64,000 bases of DNA. Source: Paenibacillus macerans (GTDB lineage Bacteria > Bacillota > Bacilli > Paenibacillales > Paenibacillaceae). The translations under genes were made by a program, and so were the position numbers. How positions within the stretch are numbered: the first letter of the stretch is position 1; every line of letters begins with the position of its first letter. Below are positions 42,310 through 51,251 of this stretch, piece after piece. Location: NCBI RefSeq assembly GCF_023715465.1, contig NZ_JAMBOE010000005.1, forward strand, positions 248,001-312,000, in the 5' to 3' direction. The notes beneath the pieces are model-generated. The model was not told where the DNA came from. It did not search any database and was given only the letters and a program-made list of their open reading frames with translations.

Positions 42310-43503
42310 TTAGAAAAATCTGCCTTTTCGCAGCACGAGCGGAATGCCGCCGATAATAAACAGGTAGCGCATATCCACCAATTTTTTAATCTGGGCCGCC
42401 ACCCAGCCTTTATAGGTCTTGCCGAAAGCCGAAGCGATCGCTTCGCCTTTGCCGAGGGAAGCCACCGTTCCTTTATGGCTGAATACGAACTTTTTCATTT
42501 CCTTGCTGCGGATCGAAGCTACAACGTTTTGCGCGCAGGTAACGCCCTGCTGCATGGCGATTTGCGCCGTCGGAGGATACGGCCGGCCTTCCGGATTAAA
42601 AAACAGCGAATTATCGCCGATAATATAAATGTTGTCATGTCCCGGCGCCCGCAAATACTCATCGACTTTCACCCGCCCGCGAGCTGTTTCGAAGCCGGCC
42701 GCTTCGATCAGCCGGTTGCCGCGGATCCCGCCGGTCCAAACCACCGTGGCCGATTTGATTTCTTCACCCGTAGCCAAAACCACGCCATCCTGCGTGCATT
42801 CCTTGATCGCCACGCCGATTTTGAACTGGACGCCCTTCTTGCGGAGCACTTCCATCGCGTATTCAACCAGTTCGGGATCAAAGCCTGGCAGCGCCGTCGG
42901 AGCCGCCTCCACGTTGTAGACATTGACCAGGTTAGGATCAACGTCGTACTCCTTGCATAGCTGCGGGATGCGGTCGGCCAGTTCGGCCACGAATTCGATG
43001 CCGCTGAACCCGGCCCCGCCCACCACGAAATTCAAACGATCAGTGCGGGTTTCATCCAATTTGTACAGCGCAAACTGATATTCGATATGCTGCCGGATCA
43101 AGCGCACGGAGTTGATGCTGCGGATCGTCATCGCGTATTCCGTCAGCCCGGGAATGCCAAACGATTCCGGTTCGCCGCCCAGCGCAATAATAAGGTAATC
43201 GTATGACAACGTGCCGTCCTGAAGCACGACTTTTTTATCGGCCAGGCGGATTTCCTGAACATTGGATTTCACCAAATCGATTTTGAATTCATCGATCAGC
43301 TTGGAAATCGCTACGCGGGTATGATCGATCGAATCGGTTCCCGCCGCAGGCATATGCAGATGGGTCGTAAAATAATGATAATCGTGACGGTTCACCAGGG
43401 TAACGTCCGCTTCGTTGTAGTTCAATTCCTTCTGCAGACGTTGCGCGGTCAAAATCCCGCCATACCCCGCCCCAAGAATCACGATCTTCGGTATGGTACT
43501 CAT
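42310..43503 (-). CDS. ndh: Type II NADH dehydrogenase (YumB-like)
   Basis: A 397-residue FAD-dependent NADH:quinone oxidoreductase. It has the FAD-binding VILGAGYGGILTAQRLQKEL at the N-terminus and NRHDYHYFTTHLHMPAAGT, which matches YumB/Ndh. The NADH-binding FVVGGAGFSGIEFVAELADR and the late IYIIGDNSLF with YPPTAQIAMQQG complete the fold. It feeds electrons from NADH to menaquinone without pumping. ATG start with AAGGAGAACAAGTTC upstream. The divergent neighbour is yumC. Confidence 0.95.
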   Translation of the reverse strand: MSTIPKIVILGAGYGGILTAQRLQKELNYNEADVTLVNRHDYHYFTTHLHMPAAGTDSIDHTRVAISKLIDEFKIDLVKSNVQEIRLADKKVVLQDGTLSYDYLIIALGGEPESFGIPGLTEYAMTIRSINSVRLIRQHIEYQFALYKLDETRTDRLNFVVGGAGFSGIEFVAELADRIPQLCKEYDVDPNLVNVYNVEAAPTALPGFDPELVEYAMEVLRKKGVQFKIGVAIKECTQDGVVLATGEEIKSATVVWTGGIRGNRLIEAAGFETARGRVKVDEYLRAPGHDNIYIIGDNSLFFNPEGRPYPPTAQIAMQQGVTCAQNVVASIRSKEMKKFVFSHKGTVASLGKGEAIASAFGKTYKGWVAAQIKKLVDMRYLFIIGGIPLVLRKGRFF

Positions 43504-43564
43504 GAACTTGTTCTCCTTCCAAATGTAAACACTCTATATTTATTTATTAACCCATTTATGTTTA

Positions 43565-43668
43565 TGTGAAAATTCACACATAAGAAAAGCTTCTATCGAC
43601 TTTATGTCAATGGGGCAGTATTTTTCATAAATGTACTTTTTTCGTCACATATAAATGTACATACATTT
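43565..43668. promoter_or_regulatory. Palindromes in the ndh-yumC divergent promoter region
   Basis: TGTGAAAATTCACA (43565-43578) is a perfect palindrome 60 bp upstream of ndh. It resembles a Rex site (TTGTGAA-N4-TTCACAA) but the centre is two bases short. AAATGTACATACATTT (43653-43668) has 7-bp arms, and CATAAATGTAC at 43626 repeats one arm. These are likely operators for one or both genes. The rest of 43504-43850 is AT-rich promoter DNA. Confidence 0.45.
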
Positions 43669-43850
43669 GAATAATATCGACTTTTACATAAAAGATCAAG
43701 TCTTAATTTGCGCGCCATTGCGGGACTTTCCACCTTTTTCTTGACGTTTTTCCGCCTGACCGACCTTTCCTTTGCAAGTCGAAGCGGGGCGTTTATAATA
43801 AAGTAGAAATGACATTTATAAAAGAGAAACCATCTGGAGGTGTTTGGCCC

Positions 43851-44852
43851 GTGTCATCCCAAAGCAATAGCGGTGAATTTACCGATCTGCTGATTATCGG
43901 CGGCGGCCCGGCAGGTATGTTTGCCGCCTTTTACGGAGGAATGAGAAAGGCTTCCGTCAAACTTATCGAAAGTATGCCTCAACTGGGGGGACAGGTTGCT
44001 GCCCTTTACCCTGAGAAATATATTTATGATATCGCCGGTTTTCCCAAGATCACCGGTCAGGAGCTCATCAACAACCTGAACGAGCAGCTCAAGCTGTTTC
44101 AGCCGGACATCCGGCTGGAGGAAAAAGTGCTGCAAATCGAGAAAAAGGACGAACGCCATTTTGTCGTAACGACCGATAAAGACGTGCATCAGGCACGCGC
44201 CATCATTATTACCGCAGGTGTTGGCGCCTTCGAACCGCGCCGGCTGGAACTCGAAAACGCCGAAGCGTTCGAGAAAACGAACCTTCATTATTTCGTCAGC
44301 GACATGAACCGGTTCCGCGGCAAAAAAGTGCTGATCAGCGGCGGCGGCGACTCCGCCGTAGACTGGGCGCTCATGCTTGAACCAATCGCCGAGCAAGTGA
44401 CGCTCATTCACCGCCGGGACAAATTCCGCGCCCATGAACACAGCGTGGAGCAGCTGATGAACTCCCGTGTGCAAGTGATCACGCCGACGGAAATCACCGC
44501 GCTGCATGGCGAAGAGCGCATCGAACGCGTCACCATCGCCGACGTCAAAACGAAAGAACCGCGGGAAATCGCCGTTGACGACGTCATTGTCAATTTCGGC
44601 TTCGTTTCCTCGCTTGGTCCAATCGCCGAGTGGGGGCTCGACATCGAAACCAACGCGATCGTCGTCGATTCGCGGATGGAAAGCTCGATTCCCGGTATTT
44701 TTGCCGCCGGAGACATTACGACATATCCCGGCAAACTTGATCTGATCGCCGTCGGCTTCGGCGAAGCGCCAACCGCGGTTAACAATGCCAAGGTGTATAT
44801 CGACCCGGATGCCAAACTGTCTCCGGGCCACAGCAGCAACATGAAATTGTAA
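43851..44852 (+). CDS. yumC: Ferredoxin-NADP+ reductase (YumC type)
   Basis: A 333-residue thioredoxin-reductase-like ferredoxin/flavodoxin-NADP reductase. It has FAD-binding [20 protein letters not shown], the [20 protein letters not shown] segment typical of this group in place of a CxxC, NADPH-binding [17 protein letters not shown] with [11 protein letters not shown], and the late [17 protein letters not shown] 43851 chosen because TGGAGGTG lies 8 bp upstream. The family supplies reduced ferredoxin or flavodoxin. Confidence 0.95.
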   Translation: MSSQSNSGEFTDLLIIGGGPAGMFAAFYGGMRKASVKLIESMPQLGGQVAALYPEKYIYDIAGFPKITGQELINNLNEQLKLFQPDIRLEEKVLQIEKKDERHFVVTTDKDVHQARAIIITAGVGAFEPRRLELENAEAFEKTNLHYFVSDMNRFRGKKVLISGGGDSAVDWALMLEPIAEQVTLIHRRDKFRAHEHSVEQLMNSRVQVITPTEITALHGEERIERVTIADVKTKEPREIAVDDVIVNFGFVSSLGPIAEWGLDIETNAIVVDSRMESSIPGIFAAGDITTYPGKLDLIAVGFGEAPTAVNNAKVYIDPDAKLSPGHSSNMKL

Positions 44853-44925
44853 TTCGTACATGAGATTGCAAACAAAAGGGTATCTTACCTATACGGAATA
44901 TTCTGCCGTAAAGGAGAGATACCCT

Positions 44926-45174
44926 TTGCCTTATATATGCCCGTTATGCAATGGCCTGGCGTCATTAACCGCCACCTGTCCCGATTGCGGACACATATTG
45001 GAGAACGCCGGAAGGAAAGAAGATTACGTCGGGCCTTACAGCCCTTACGGTTCTGCGGATCAATACACTTCCGCGATTTCCGCGAGCATTCCGTCCGGCT
45101 GCGAACATGTTGTCCAATGTCCGCATTGTCATGAAGCCTATATTTATCATGTGAACGCTTGGCAAGCGCCATAA
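44926..45174 (+). CDS. Small double zinc-ribbon protein
   Basis: An 82-residue protein with CPLCNG...CPDCG near the N-terminus and CPHCHEAYIYH near the C-terminus, two metal-binding knuckle sets. The middle is Ser/Tyr/Pro-rich. TTG 44926 chosen for AAGGAGAGAT about 8 bp upstream; the frame extends 22 codons further without such a site. The function is unknown; a nucleic-acid or metal-site role is possible. Confidence 0.7.
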   Translation: MPYICPLCNGLASLTATCPDCGHILENAGRKEDYVGPYSPYGSADQYTSAISASIPSGCEHVVQCPHCHEAYIYHVNAWQAP

Positions 45175-45178
45175 AAGT

Positions 45179-45214
45179 TGTGGATAACTTAATATGCATC
45201 CAACCTGTGGATAA
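45179..45214. promoter_or_regulatory. Two DnaA boxes downstream of sda
   Basis: TGTGGATAA occurs at 45179-45187 and 45206-45214, the reverse complement of TTATCCACA, the exact DnaA-box consensus. They lie between the zinc-ribbon gene and the sda stop. Confidence 0.8.
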
Positions 45215-45225
45215 GATTGTCCCAT

Positions 45226-45369
45226 TTAATGTACAACGGACGACACGGTCAGCTCCAATTCGCGTTTGTGGATTTCTGCTAACAGCAATGCGATAAACTC
45301 CCGATCCAACTGCAACTCCGTTGCTTTTTGATAGGATTCCAGGAGCAGCTCATCCGTTAACAGCGCCAT
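45226..45369 (-). CDS. sda: Sporulation histidine kinase inhibitor Sda
   Basis: A 47-residue protein starting MALLTDELLLESYQKATELQ and continuing LDREFIALLLAEIHKREL. This is the Sda helical hairpin, with the LSDELLxESYxKA pattern of the B. subtilis protein. Sda blocks KinA-type kinases and so delays sporulation while replication is active. AAAGGATGTG precedes the ATG. Six DnaA boxes flank the gene, as expected for a gene under DnaA control. Confidence 0.92.
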   Translation of the reverse strand: MALLTDELLLESYQKATELQLDREFIALLLAEIHKRELELTVSSVVH

Positions 45370-45437
45370 TAGTCACACATCCTTTCTATATTTTTCCTAA
45401 TCATAACAGGAAAAGTTTAGTAGAACAAGTGTTCCTG

Positions 45438-45538
45438 TTATCCACAAACGCTTGTGGAAATCCTGTGAATAACATGTTATTAATCGGCGAAAAGCGTTGA
45501 AAAATGTATTGGGATAATGTGGATAAAAGTTATTCACA
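45438..45538. promoter_or_regulatory. Four DnaA boxes upstream of sda
   Basis: TTATCCACA (45438-45446), TGTGAATAA (45464-45472), TGTGGATAA (45518-45526) and TTATTCACA (45530-45538) all match TTATNCACA on one strand or the other. They lie 69-169 bp upstream of the sda start, where B. subtilis also has DnaA boxes that couple sda expression to DnaA. Confidence 0.88.
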
Positions 45539-45604
45539 GGATGGCTGCGCCACTTTCTCTAGCAAAAATTTTTTTTGAGAATCATAGATTTTTGATTTTT
45601 TTCC

Positions 45605-46267
45605 TTACTGCGGTCGTGTATTTACCTCAAAAATCCATATCTTTCCGCTGCGGTCTATCCCGTAATCAAAACCAAGCGACCCGACGCCCGGAAAAGCATT
45701 TTCCATAATGCGCACACAGGTATTGGTAAGCTTTCGCATTTCCCCGCGTTTGCGGGCTGACGCCTTCGGGCCCAGCGATCGCACCAGCCCTGCACGTGCG
45801 CTTAACATCGTTCCGCCTTTGCAAAGATTGGTGACAAACAGTCCCGGCCGGGCAAGGCGCCCCACCATGGCACGATATACCCACTTTCCATTAATCTTGC
45901 CGACTTTGACCCGGTAATCGATCGGCCGTCCGGAGATCGTGGCCAGATGAATGCCCTGCTGAATCATGTATTTCCGCCCGACCTTAGCGCGGTTTAACGC
46001 CTGAAACATCGCCTTGAAACTGGAGAATGCTCTCCGCTTTGACATATAGGTAAAAGCGTAGAGCCCACCTTCGTATGTGACCTTAATAACGCCGTATCCC
46101 CCGCCGCCGCGAATCGGTTTGATCACGACCATGCCAAACTGATGCAGCATTTGCTTCAGGGAGTCAGCGCTGTACAATCGGGTAAGCGGTATGTGGGGGG
46201 CCACGTCCGCGTTGCTGAGTAGCGCCTCGGTTTTCAGCCATTTATTGGCCAGCTGTCTTCCCGCCAT
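45605..46267 (-). CDS. YheC/YheD-type ATP-grasp protein
   Basis: A 220-residue ATP-grasp domain protein. It has MVVIKPIRGGGGYGVIKV (ATP-binding Lys and Gly-rich loop), IQQGIHLATISGRPIDYRVK and the C-terminal metal-binding GFDYGIDRSGKIWIFEVNTR. This matches the YheC/YheD family, found mainly in spore formers and linked to the spore coat. The ligated substrate is unknown. It is shorter than YheC because the N-terminal extension is lacking. ATG start after AAAGGGGATGGTGTA. Confidence 0.88.
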   Translation of the reverse strand: MAGRQLANKWLKTEALLSNADVAPHIPLTRLYSADSLKQMLHQFGMVVIKPIRGGGGYGVIKVTYEGGLYAFTYMSKRRAFSSFKAMFQALNRAKVGRKYMIQQGIHLATISGRPIDYRVKVGKINGKWVYRAMVGRLARPGLFVTNLCKGGTMLSARAGLVRSLGPKASARKRGEMRKLTNTCVRIMENAFPGVGSLGFDYGIDRSGKIWIFEVNTRPQ

Positions 46268-46483
46268 TACACCATCCCCTTTCTCGCACTATACGATATA
46301 CTACTCAAAGAAAGAGAGATATTCTTGGATGTTTGTCCGAGACCTCCCGCCCCTTTTCCCGATAGCCCCTTCGGAAGCGCGCGGATGGTCTTTTTCCGGC
46401 AGCTTTTTTGCAATTTTGGGGAATTACCGTATATGATGGGGACAACAAGGTATATATCCTCTTAAGAAAGGAGAATGAAAGTT

Positions 46484-46705
46484 TTGGATACGGGGCAATC
46501 GTTTGAGGCCAAATTTTTTCAAGTATTGTACTGGTTTGCGATGATCGCGATGTCGCTTATTCTGGCGGCGATTACCGTTGCCTTGTTCCTGACCGGGTTT
46601 AAAATGATCAAAAGCTCGCGCAAAGGCTTAGGGATCGGCTGCATCGTCTTCTCGCTGGTCGCCGCCGGCATGGTCGTGATGATGGTAAACCGGCAATTTT
46701 TCTAG
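46484..46705 (+). CDS. Small membrane protein, two helices
   Basis: A 73-residue protein with two hydrophobic helices (FQVLYWFAMIAMSLILAAIT with VALFLTGF, and LGIGCIVFSLVAAGMVVMMV) and a short basic loop KMIKSSRKG between. An in-frame ATG at 46475 is only one base after AAAGGAG, so the TTG at 46484 (spacing 10) is the better start. Family not recognised. Confidence 0.65.
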   Translation: MDTGQSFEAKFFQVLYWFAMIAMSLILAAITVALFLTGFKMIKSSRKGLGIGCIVFSLVAAGMVVMMVNRQFF

Positions 46706-46859
46706 GATGAAAATAGGCCCCCGGCTGCGGATCATTGATTCAGGACGTTACCGGCGCCAATTTTTTGGAACCAAATCGTTCTGATACGTATTACTACATA
46801 TAAAAAAATTAAAATCTTAAATGTTTGCCTGAATCAGGATTACAGGGGGTTAAAATTGC

Positions 46860-48050
46860 ATGGGAACCACTCAGCTTTGGAGTGAACGGTTCAAAAAGCT
46901 ATTCATCAACAATCGTTTTGTGCTGTTTCTGCTGATTTTGCTGCTTATTGGCTTGAATATTTTCGTATTCACCAAAATCTCGTTTGTGTTCACACCGGTC
47001 ACGGTGCTGCTCAAAACCGTACTGCTGCCGATTCTGCTGACAGGGGCGATTTACTACTTACTGAATCCGCTTGTGGATTGGCTGGAGGGGAAAAGAGTCC
47101 GGCGGGTGTACACCATTACCGCCTTGTATCTCTTCATCGCGGGGATTATCACGGTGATCATCATGAGCGTCGTTCCTCTGGTGAAGGAGCAGGTGACCAG
47201 CCTGATCGAAAATATTCCGCAATACAGCACCGAAATTCAGGCGCAATTTGAAGATCTGATCGGAGGCAATTTCTTTTCTCAGCTCCAGGAATCGACGGGA
47301 TTCAACCCGAACGATCTCGGCAACACGTTATCCGAACGAGCTACCGCGCTGTTCAATAGCGCCTGGTCCGGCATCGGCGGCTTCATCGGAGCGGTCAAAA
47401 ACGTCGTGCTGGCGATCGTTACCGTACCGTTTATTTTGTTCTACCTACTGAAGGACGGCAAAAAACTGCCGCATTTTATTCTAAGATTCGTTCCCGTCCG
47501 TCTCCGTCAGCAAACCCATCATGTTATGACGGAAATGAACGGCCAGATCAGCTCCTACATCCGCGGGCAAATTATCGTCAGCTTCTGCATCGGGGCGCTG
47601 ATGTACGTCGGCTTCCTGATTATCGGCCTCGACTACTCGCTCGTACTGGCCATCATCGCCGCGTTTACGAGCATCGTGCCGTATCTGGGGCCGGCGATTG
47701 CGATTACGCCCGCATTGATCATCGCCCTCGTCACGTCGCCGATCATGCTGGTGAAGCTGATTATCGTCTGGACGGTTGTGCAATTGATCGAAGGCAAATT
47801 TATTTCGCCGCAAATCATGGGTAAGTCGCTGAAAATCCATCCGATCACAATCATTTTCGTCATCCTGACCGCCGGCAATCTGTTTGGGGTGTTTGGCATC
47901 ATTTTGGCCGTCCCGGGATACGCCGTGCTCAAAGTCATCTGCACGCACCTGTTCCAATGGTTCGAACGGCGTTCGGGCCTGTACGAGCCGGAGGCAGACG
48001 CCGTGGTTGTGGATCATGCGGAAAGTGTAAACGGATCATCCAAAGAATAA
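46860..48050 (+). CDS. AI-2E family transporter
   Basis: A 396-residue membrane protein of the AI-2E (UPF0118/PerM) family. It has two N-terminal helices and a periplasmic-type amphipathic region (about 105-175). Five or six helices follow, with [40 protein letters not shown] and [20 protein letters not shown], the family signatures. Members export small molecules or act as sodium/proton exchangers, so the substrate is not predictable. ATG start after CAGGGGG. Confidence 0.93.
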   Translation: MGTTQLWSERFKKLFINNRFVLFLLILLLIGLNIFVFTKISFVFTPVTVLLKTVLLPILLTGAIYYLLNPLVDWLEGKRVRRVYTITALYLFIAGIITVIIMSVVPLVKEQVTSLIENIPQYSTEIQAQFEDLIGGNFFSQLQESTGFNPNDLGNTLSERATALFNSAWSGIGGFIGAVKNVVLAIVTVPFILFYLLKDGKKLPHFILRFVPVRLRQQTHHVMTEMNGQISSYIRGQIIVSFCIGALMYVGFLIIGLDYSLVLAIIAAFTSIVPYLGPAIAITPALIIALVTSPIMLVKLIIVWTVVQLIEGKFISPQIMGKSLKIHPITIIFVILTAGNLFGVFGIILAVPGYAVLKVICTHLFQWFERRSGLYEPEADAVVVDHAESVNGSSKE

Positions 48051-48070
48051 CCCTGCGGGAGGGATTCGAT

Positions 48071-48742
48071 ATGTGCGGGCGGTTTACGATTACACTGCCG
48101 ATTGATGAATTAATGTTGCATTACCTTATCCAGGAATCGACAATCTTCAATTATATGCCGAGGTACAATGCCGCCCCGATGCAGTTTATCCCCGCGATCA
48201 TCCAGGGCAAAACGGGCAACCGGCTGGGGGAACTGCGTTGGGGGCTGGTGCCTTCCTGGGCGAAGGACGACAAAATCGGCAGCAAAATGATCAATGCCCG
48301 GGCCGAGACGTTAACCGAAAAGCCCTCCTTCTCCCGCCTGCTGGCTTCCCGGCGTTGCATCATCCCGGCCGACGGTTTCTACGAATGGCAGCAGCGGGAG
48401 GGGGTTAAGCAGCCGTACCGGATTGTTATGCAGAGCGGCGCCCCGTTCTCCCTGGCCGGACTTTACGACATTTGGGCGGACGCGGACGGGAATAAACTGG
48501 CCACCTGCACAATCATCACTACGAAGCCTAATGCGCTGATGGCCGAAATCCATAACCGCATGCCGGTTATCCTCCGCCAAGAAGACGAGGCCGAATGGCT
48601 GGCGCGCGATCATGCCGACGTCCCCGCCCTGCTCCGCTTGCTCCGGCCCTACGATGCCGAGCAAATGCGCGCCTATCCGGTCTCGGCCAAGGTCGGCAAC
48701 GTCCGGAACGATTCGCCCGAGTTGTTGGAGGAAGTGAAGTAG
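48071..48742 (+). CDS. SRAP-domain protein (YedK/HMCES family)
   Basis: A 223-residue SRAP protein starting MCGRFT, so Cys2 becomes the N-terminal residue that crosslinks to abasic sites in single-stranded DNA. Other family landmarks are RYNAAPMQFIPAI, LRWGLVPSWA, NARAET, RCIIPADGFYEW (catalytic Glu) and IHNRMPVIL (His). It shields abasic sites at replication forks. ATG 48071 chosen since the Cys must follow the initiator Met and CGGGAGGGATTCGAT precedes it. Confidence 0.95.
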   Translation: MCGRFTITLPIDELMLHYLIQESTIFNYMPRYNAAPMQFIPAIIQGKTGNRLGELRWGLVPSWAKDDKIGSKMINARAETLTEKPSFSRLLASRRCIIPADGFYEWQQREGVKQPYRIVMQSGAPFSLAGLYDIWADADGNKLATCTIITTKPNALMAEIHNRMPVILRQEDEAEWLARDHADVPALLRLLRPYDAEQMRAYPVSAKVGNVRNDSPELLEEVK

Positions 48743-48888
48743 GCGGGTTGGTGAACGGGACTGGCAAAAAACAAAAGTGTCCAACGCCAAAACGCAGTGG
48801 AAGCCACAGCCAAGGCCGCCGCTCTAGTGGCTCCACTTCTCAAAGGCCGTCGCTTCAGCGGTTCCACTCCTCATTGGCTCTACCTCTC

Positions 48889-49067
48889 ATTGGAAATATC
48901 CAATAGATTGACGGAAATCGCCCGCAAACTTAAACTCCCATTGGAAAAATCCAATAGAATTCGCTCAATCCGCCTGTTTTGCTCACTGCCGAACCCAATC
49001 TATTGGAAAAATCCAATCAGACGGATAGCGTATAAATCATTTTTCTAATCAATTGGATAATTCCAAT
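48889..49067. repeat. Four-motif phased element, ATTGGA family (copy 2)
   Basis: Perfect 16-bp ATTGGA-N4-TCCAAT palindromes start at 48889, 48940, 49002 and 49052 (steps 51, 62 and 50; loops AATA, AAAA, AAAA, TAAT-type). Read on the opposite strand, its spacers align with those of 17925-18103; for example the middle spacer shares GGTTCGGC and AGCGAATT at matching positions. It lies between the SRAP gene and a strong hairpin. The remainder of 48743-49295 has no gene. Confidence 0.85.
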
Positions 49068-49153
49068 CAGAACGTTGTGTCCACGCTGGTGAATTGTAGG
49101 GTTTAAATTTGAGGCAGTTGTAGTGTATAAACCAGGCGAATACTATTAAGTCA

Positions 49154-49193
49154 AAAGGCGCGGTGTTCTCAGGCTAGAGAACCCGCGCCTTTA
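49154..49193. terminator. Strong hairpin, probable bidirectional terminator
   Basis: AAAGGCGCGG-T-GTTCTC and GAGAAC-C-CGCGCCTTT form a stem of about 16 bp with a 6-base loop and A/T flanks, upstream of the VUT-family gene. Confidence 0.75.
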
Positions 49194-49295
49194 CTTTAGT
49201 TATTCAGCTGTGTGCCGAAACGGCGGAGACGGAGCATAAAGAAGATGATATACTTGGCTATGCACGCAAAAATACGAAAGGTTAGGTGAGGCCGC

Positions 49296-49829
49296 TTGAT
49301 CCGGGTCATCTTGTATTTATTGGCCATTATCAGCGCAAACGTAATAACGGCGGCCTTTTCTCCTCTGGTTTGGGGGCCGTTTATCGTTCCGATGGGGACG
49401 TTTCTGATAGGTGCGACGTTTATTCTTCGGGACCTGGTGCAAAAACGGATCGGACGCCGCGCCACTTATTTGGTAATTTTAGCAGCTCTAGTCTTGTCCG
49501 CAATCTCGTCGGCCCTGCTTGGCGACACGCTGCTTATCACCGTGGCCAGCGCGATTACTTTTGCGCTATCCGAAACGATTGATACCGAAATATTTACACG
49601 GCTAAAGGCCAGCCTGGCAAAACGTGTGCTATACAGCGGTCTGGTTGGCGGTGCGATCGATAGCGCGGTTTTTGTCATCGTCGGACTTTCCCCGCTGGGG
49701 GCGGGAATCCTTCCGTGGTCTGCGGTTCCGGCAGCCATTCTCGGCCAGTACCTCGTAAAATCGGCCATGCAGGCAATTGGAGCCGGTGTTGTCTCGCGTA
49801 AATTGCGACATAAAGAAAGCGCCGTTTAG
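49296..49829 (+). CDS. VUT family (queuosine-precursor-transporter-like) membrane protein
   Basis: A 177-residue protein with five to six hydrophobic helices. The segment FIVPMGTFLIGATFILRDLV then QKRIGRR and the later ETIDTEIFTRLK resemble the VUT/YhhQ family of queuosine-precursor transporters, often carried by phages. TTG start at 49296 with AGGTGAGG about 5 bp upstream. No preQ1 riboswitch is recognisable upstream. The last codons overlap a terminator-like hairpin (GCGCCGTTTAGCCTCGGCGC then TTTT). Confidence 0.8.
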   Translation: MIRVILYLLAIISANVITAAFSPLVWGPFIVPMGTFLIGATFILRDLVQKRIGRRATYLVILAALVLSAISSALLGDTLLITVASAITFALSETIDTEIFTRLKASLAKRVLYSGLVGGAIDSAVFVIVGLSPLGAGILPWSAVPAAILGQYLVKSAMQAIGAGVVSRKLRHKESAV

Positions 49830-49964
49830 CCTCGGCGCTTTTCTGCGTTTCACATTACTAGTTAAGCTACTTATCCCAATTGAAACTTCTCAATTTAACA
49901 AAGTTACACGGGTTGACAGCTTGGTTACGCCATGATAACGCTGCTGTTACATGACGTTAGAGAT

Positions 49965-50174
49965 TTACCCATGTTTTGTTTTAAGTACATATAAGTCACG
50001 GTCGTGCTCGCCCATCTTGTGAACAAGAAAATCGACGCTCTCCTTAACAGCCTTAACCTCGCCTTCAACCCGGGATAGGCGTTGCTCCATCCCGTCTAGT
50101 TTTGCGTTTGTCACCTCTTGTCCTTCACGTAATGCGTGGAGTATTGCTACCATTTCTTTCAGTGTTTCTTCCAT
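49965..50174 (-). CDS. Small coiled-coil protein
   Basis: A 69-residue protein, MEETLKEMVAILHALREGQE onward, with continuous heptad repeats (KLDGMEQRLSRVEGEVKAVK), so it should form a coiled coil. It has no membrane segment. The ATG at 50174 is preceded by AAAGGA at 9 bp. Proteins like this are common in phage and prophage DNA of Bacilli. Function unknown. Confidence 0.6.
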   Translation of the reverse strand: MEETLKEMVAILHALREGQEVTNAKLDGMEQRLSRVEGEVKAVKESVDFLVHKMGEHDRDLYVLKTKHG

Positions 50175-50418
50175 GCTACTACGTCCTTTCAATAGGAATT
50201 AAACATATACGATTTAGCGGAGCATTTGGGCTCTTTTTCGGATGCGTCGTTCACGACATAAAAACGGCCCCCAATACGTAGTGATCGCAAGTATAGAGGC
50301 CACGATCTGTATCTACAAAAAGTTGTTCCATAATGGCTTCCGTTTAGATCAACGGATGGTGAATATCGATACCCCAATTATAACTAAGTGGACATACCGC
50401 AGCAAGCCCAAGCGCGCA

Positions 50419-50434
50419 CGACTATATATAGTCG
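50419..50434. repeat. Perfect 16-bp palindrome in a gene-free stretch
   Basis: CGACTATATATAGTCG is a complete palindrome. The surrounding region 50175-50572 contains no supportable gene. On the minus strand at 50256-50318 it holds a decayed coding fragment (DTDRGLYTCDHYV) related to one at 54847-54900. Confidence 0.5.
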
Positions 50435-50572
50435 AAGATGCAAGAAAGCCCAGGCCCAACGGAATTACTCCGCAAGCCTGCAACTTGTTTTACCGTTCCT
50501 AAAACGAATTTATATGTACTCTGCGCAGCCGTTCCCACCGCTAAAGCTTTCCCCTCAGCAGATCGTTAATTT

Positions 50573-51145
50573 TTAATAATCTAGTAAACGACCATTATCA
50601 TTCCATTGACCGTACATTTTATTTTCTCTCGTGTTTGTTATGAATTTATCTAATCTACTCTTAAATAATTCTGGCTGATTTTTAACGCTCTGGATTGTGT
50701 CAATCCGTACTCTTTTATAAAGATCTGGGAAATTCATAAAATTCTCATATACTTGCTTTTCCTCTTTTAGCCTTTGCTCTATCACGTTATCTATACTAAA
50801 AGAATCTGGATTCATATCAGGAACAACCTTTCTCCCCACATCTCTCATTAACCCCAATTTTTCAAGGCGGCGGACACGTTCTTTATTTAATTCAGTCCAT
50901 GAACTTTTTTTACTTCTAGGAGACAGTCTCTGAGCCAGCTCTGTTTCAGATATTTTCTTTTTAACTCCATCAATCCAGCCAAAGCACAACGCTTCCTCTA
51001 CGGCTTCCAAATATAACAACATATCAGGGGTGGGCTTCATACTAACCAACACCCAGCAGAACTTTTCAATCTTACAATTTTCCTGCAGCCAGATCCTTAA
51101 ATCGCCTCCCGATTTTACGGGAATTAAATTTTCAATTTCCATCAT
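50573..51145 (-). CDS. YdeI/OmpD-associated family protein
   Basis: A 190-residue protein of the YdeI (bacteriocin-protection-like) family. Signatures are FCWVLVSMKPT, YLEAVEEALCFGWIDGVKKK and RLSPRSKKSSWTELNKERVR with RLEKLGLM. The C-terminal half is helical. Relatives are linked to bacteriocin or peptide tolerance in some species, but the biochemical activity is unclear. The start is ATG ATG after AAAAGGAAC. It lies in an AT-rich accessory stretch. Confidence 0.85.
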   Translation of the reverse strand: MMEIENLIPVKSGGDLRIWLQENCKIEKFCWVLVSMKPTPDMLLYLEAVEEALCFGWIDGVKKKISETELAQRLSPRSKKSSWTELNKERVRRLEKLGLMRDVGRKVVPDMNPDSFSIDNVIEQRLKEEKQVYENFMNFPDLYKRVRIDTIQSVKNQPELFKSRLDKFITNTRENKMYGQWNDNGRLLDY

Positions 51146-51251
51146 TAAAGTTCCTTTTCCTTTCTAATTTGATGGTCCATATATACCTTTTTAAGATAAA
51201 GGGTACATTAAAAAAATGGTCTTCAGTTGCAAGACCATTTTTTGGAATGAG

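Noticed and set aside
43565..43578. Canonical Rex operator
   Set aside because: The centre has two bases instead of four, so it was listed only as a palindrome with Rex-like arms.
49100..49295. preQ1 riboswitch ahead of the VUT-family gene
   Set aside because: Expected for a queuosine-precursor transporter, but no preQ1-I, II or III consensus could be recognised; only a terminator-like hairpin is present.
50189..50377. 62-residue minus-strand frame
   Set aside because: No ribosome binding site or convincing start; only its C-terminal half resembles protein, so it is treated as a relic region.
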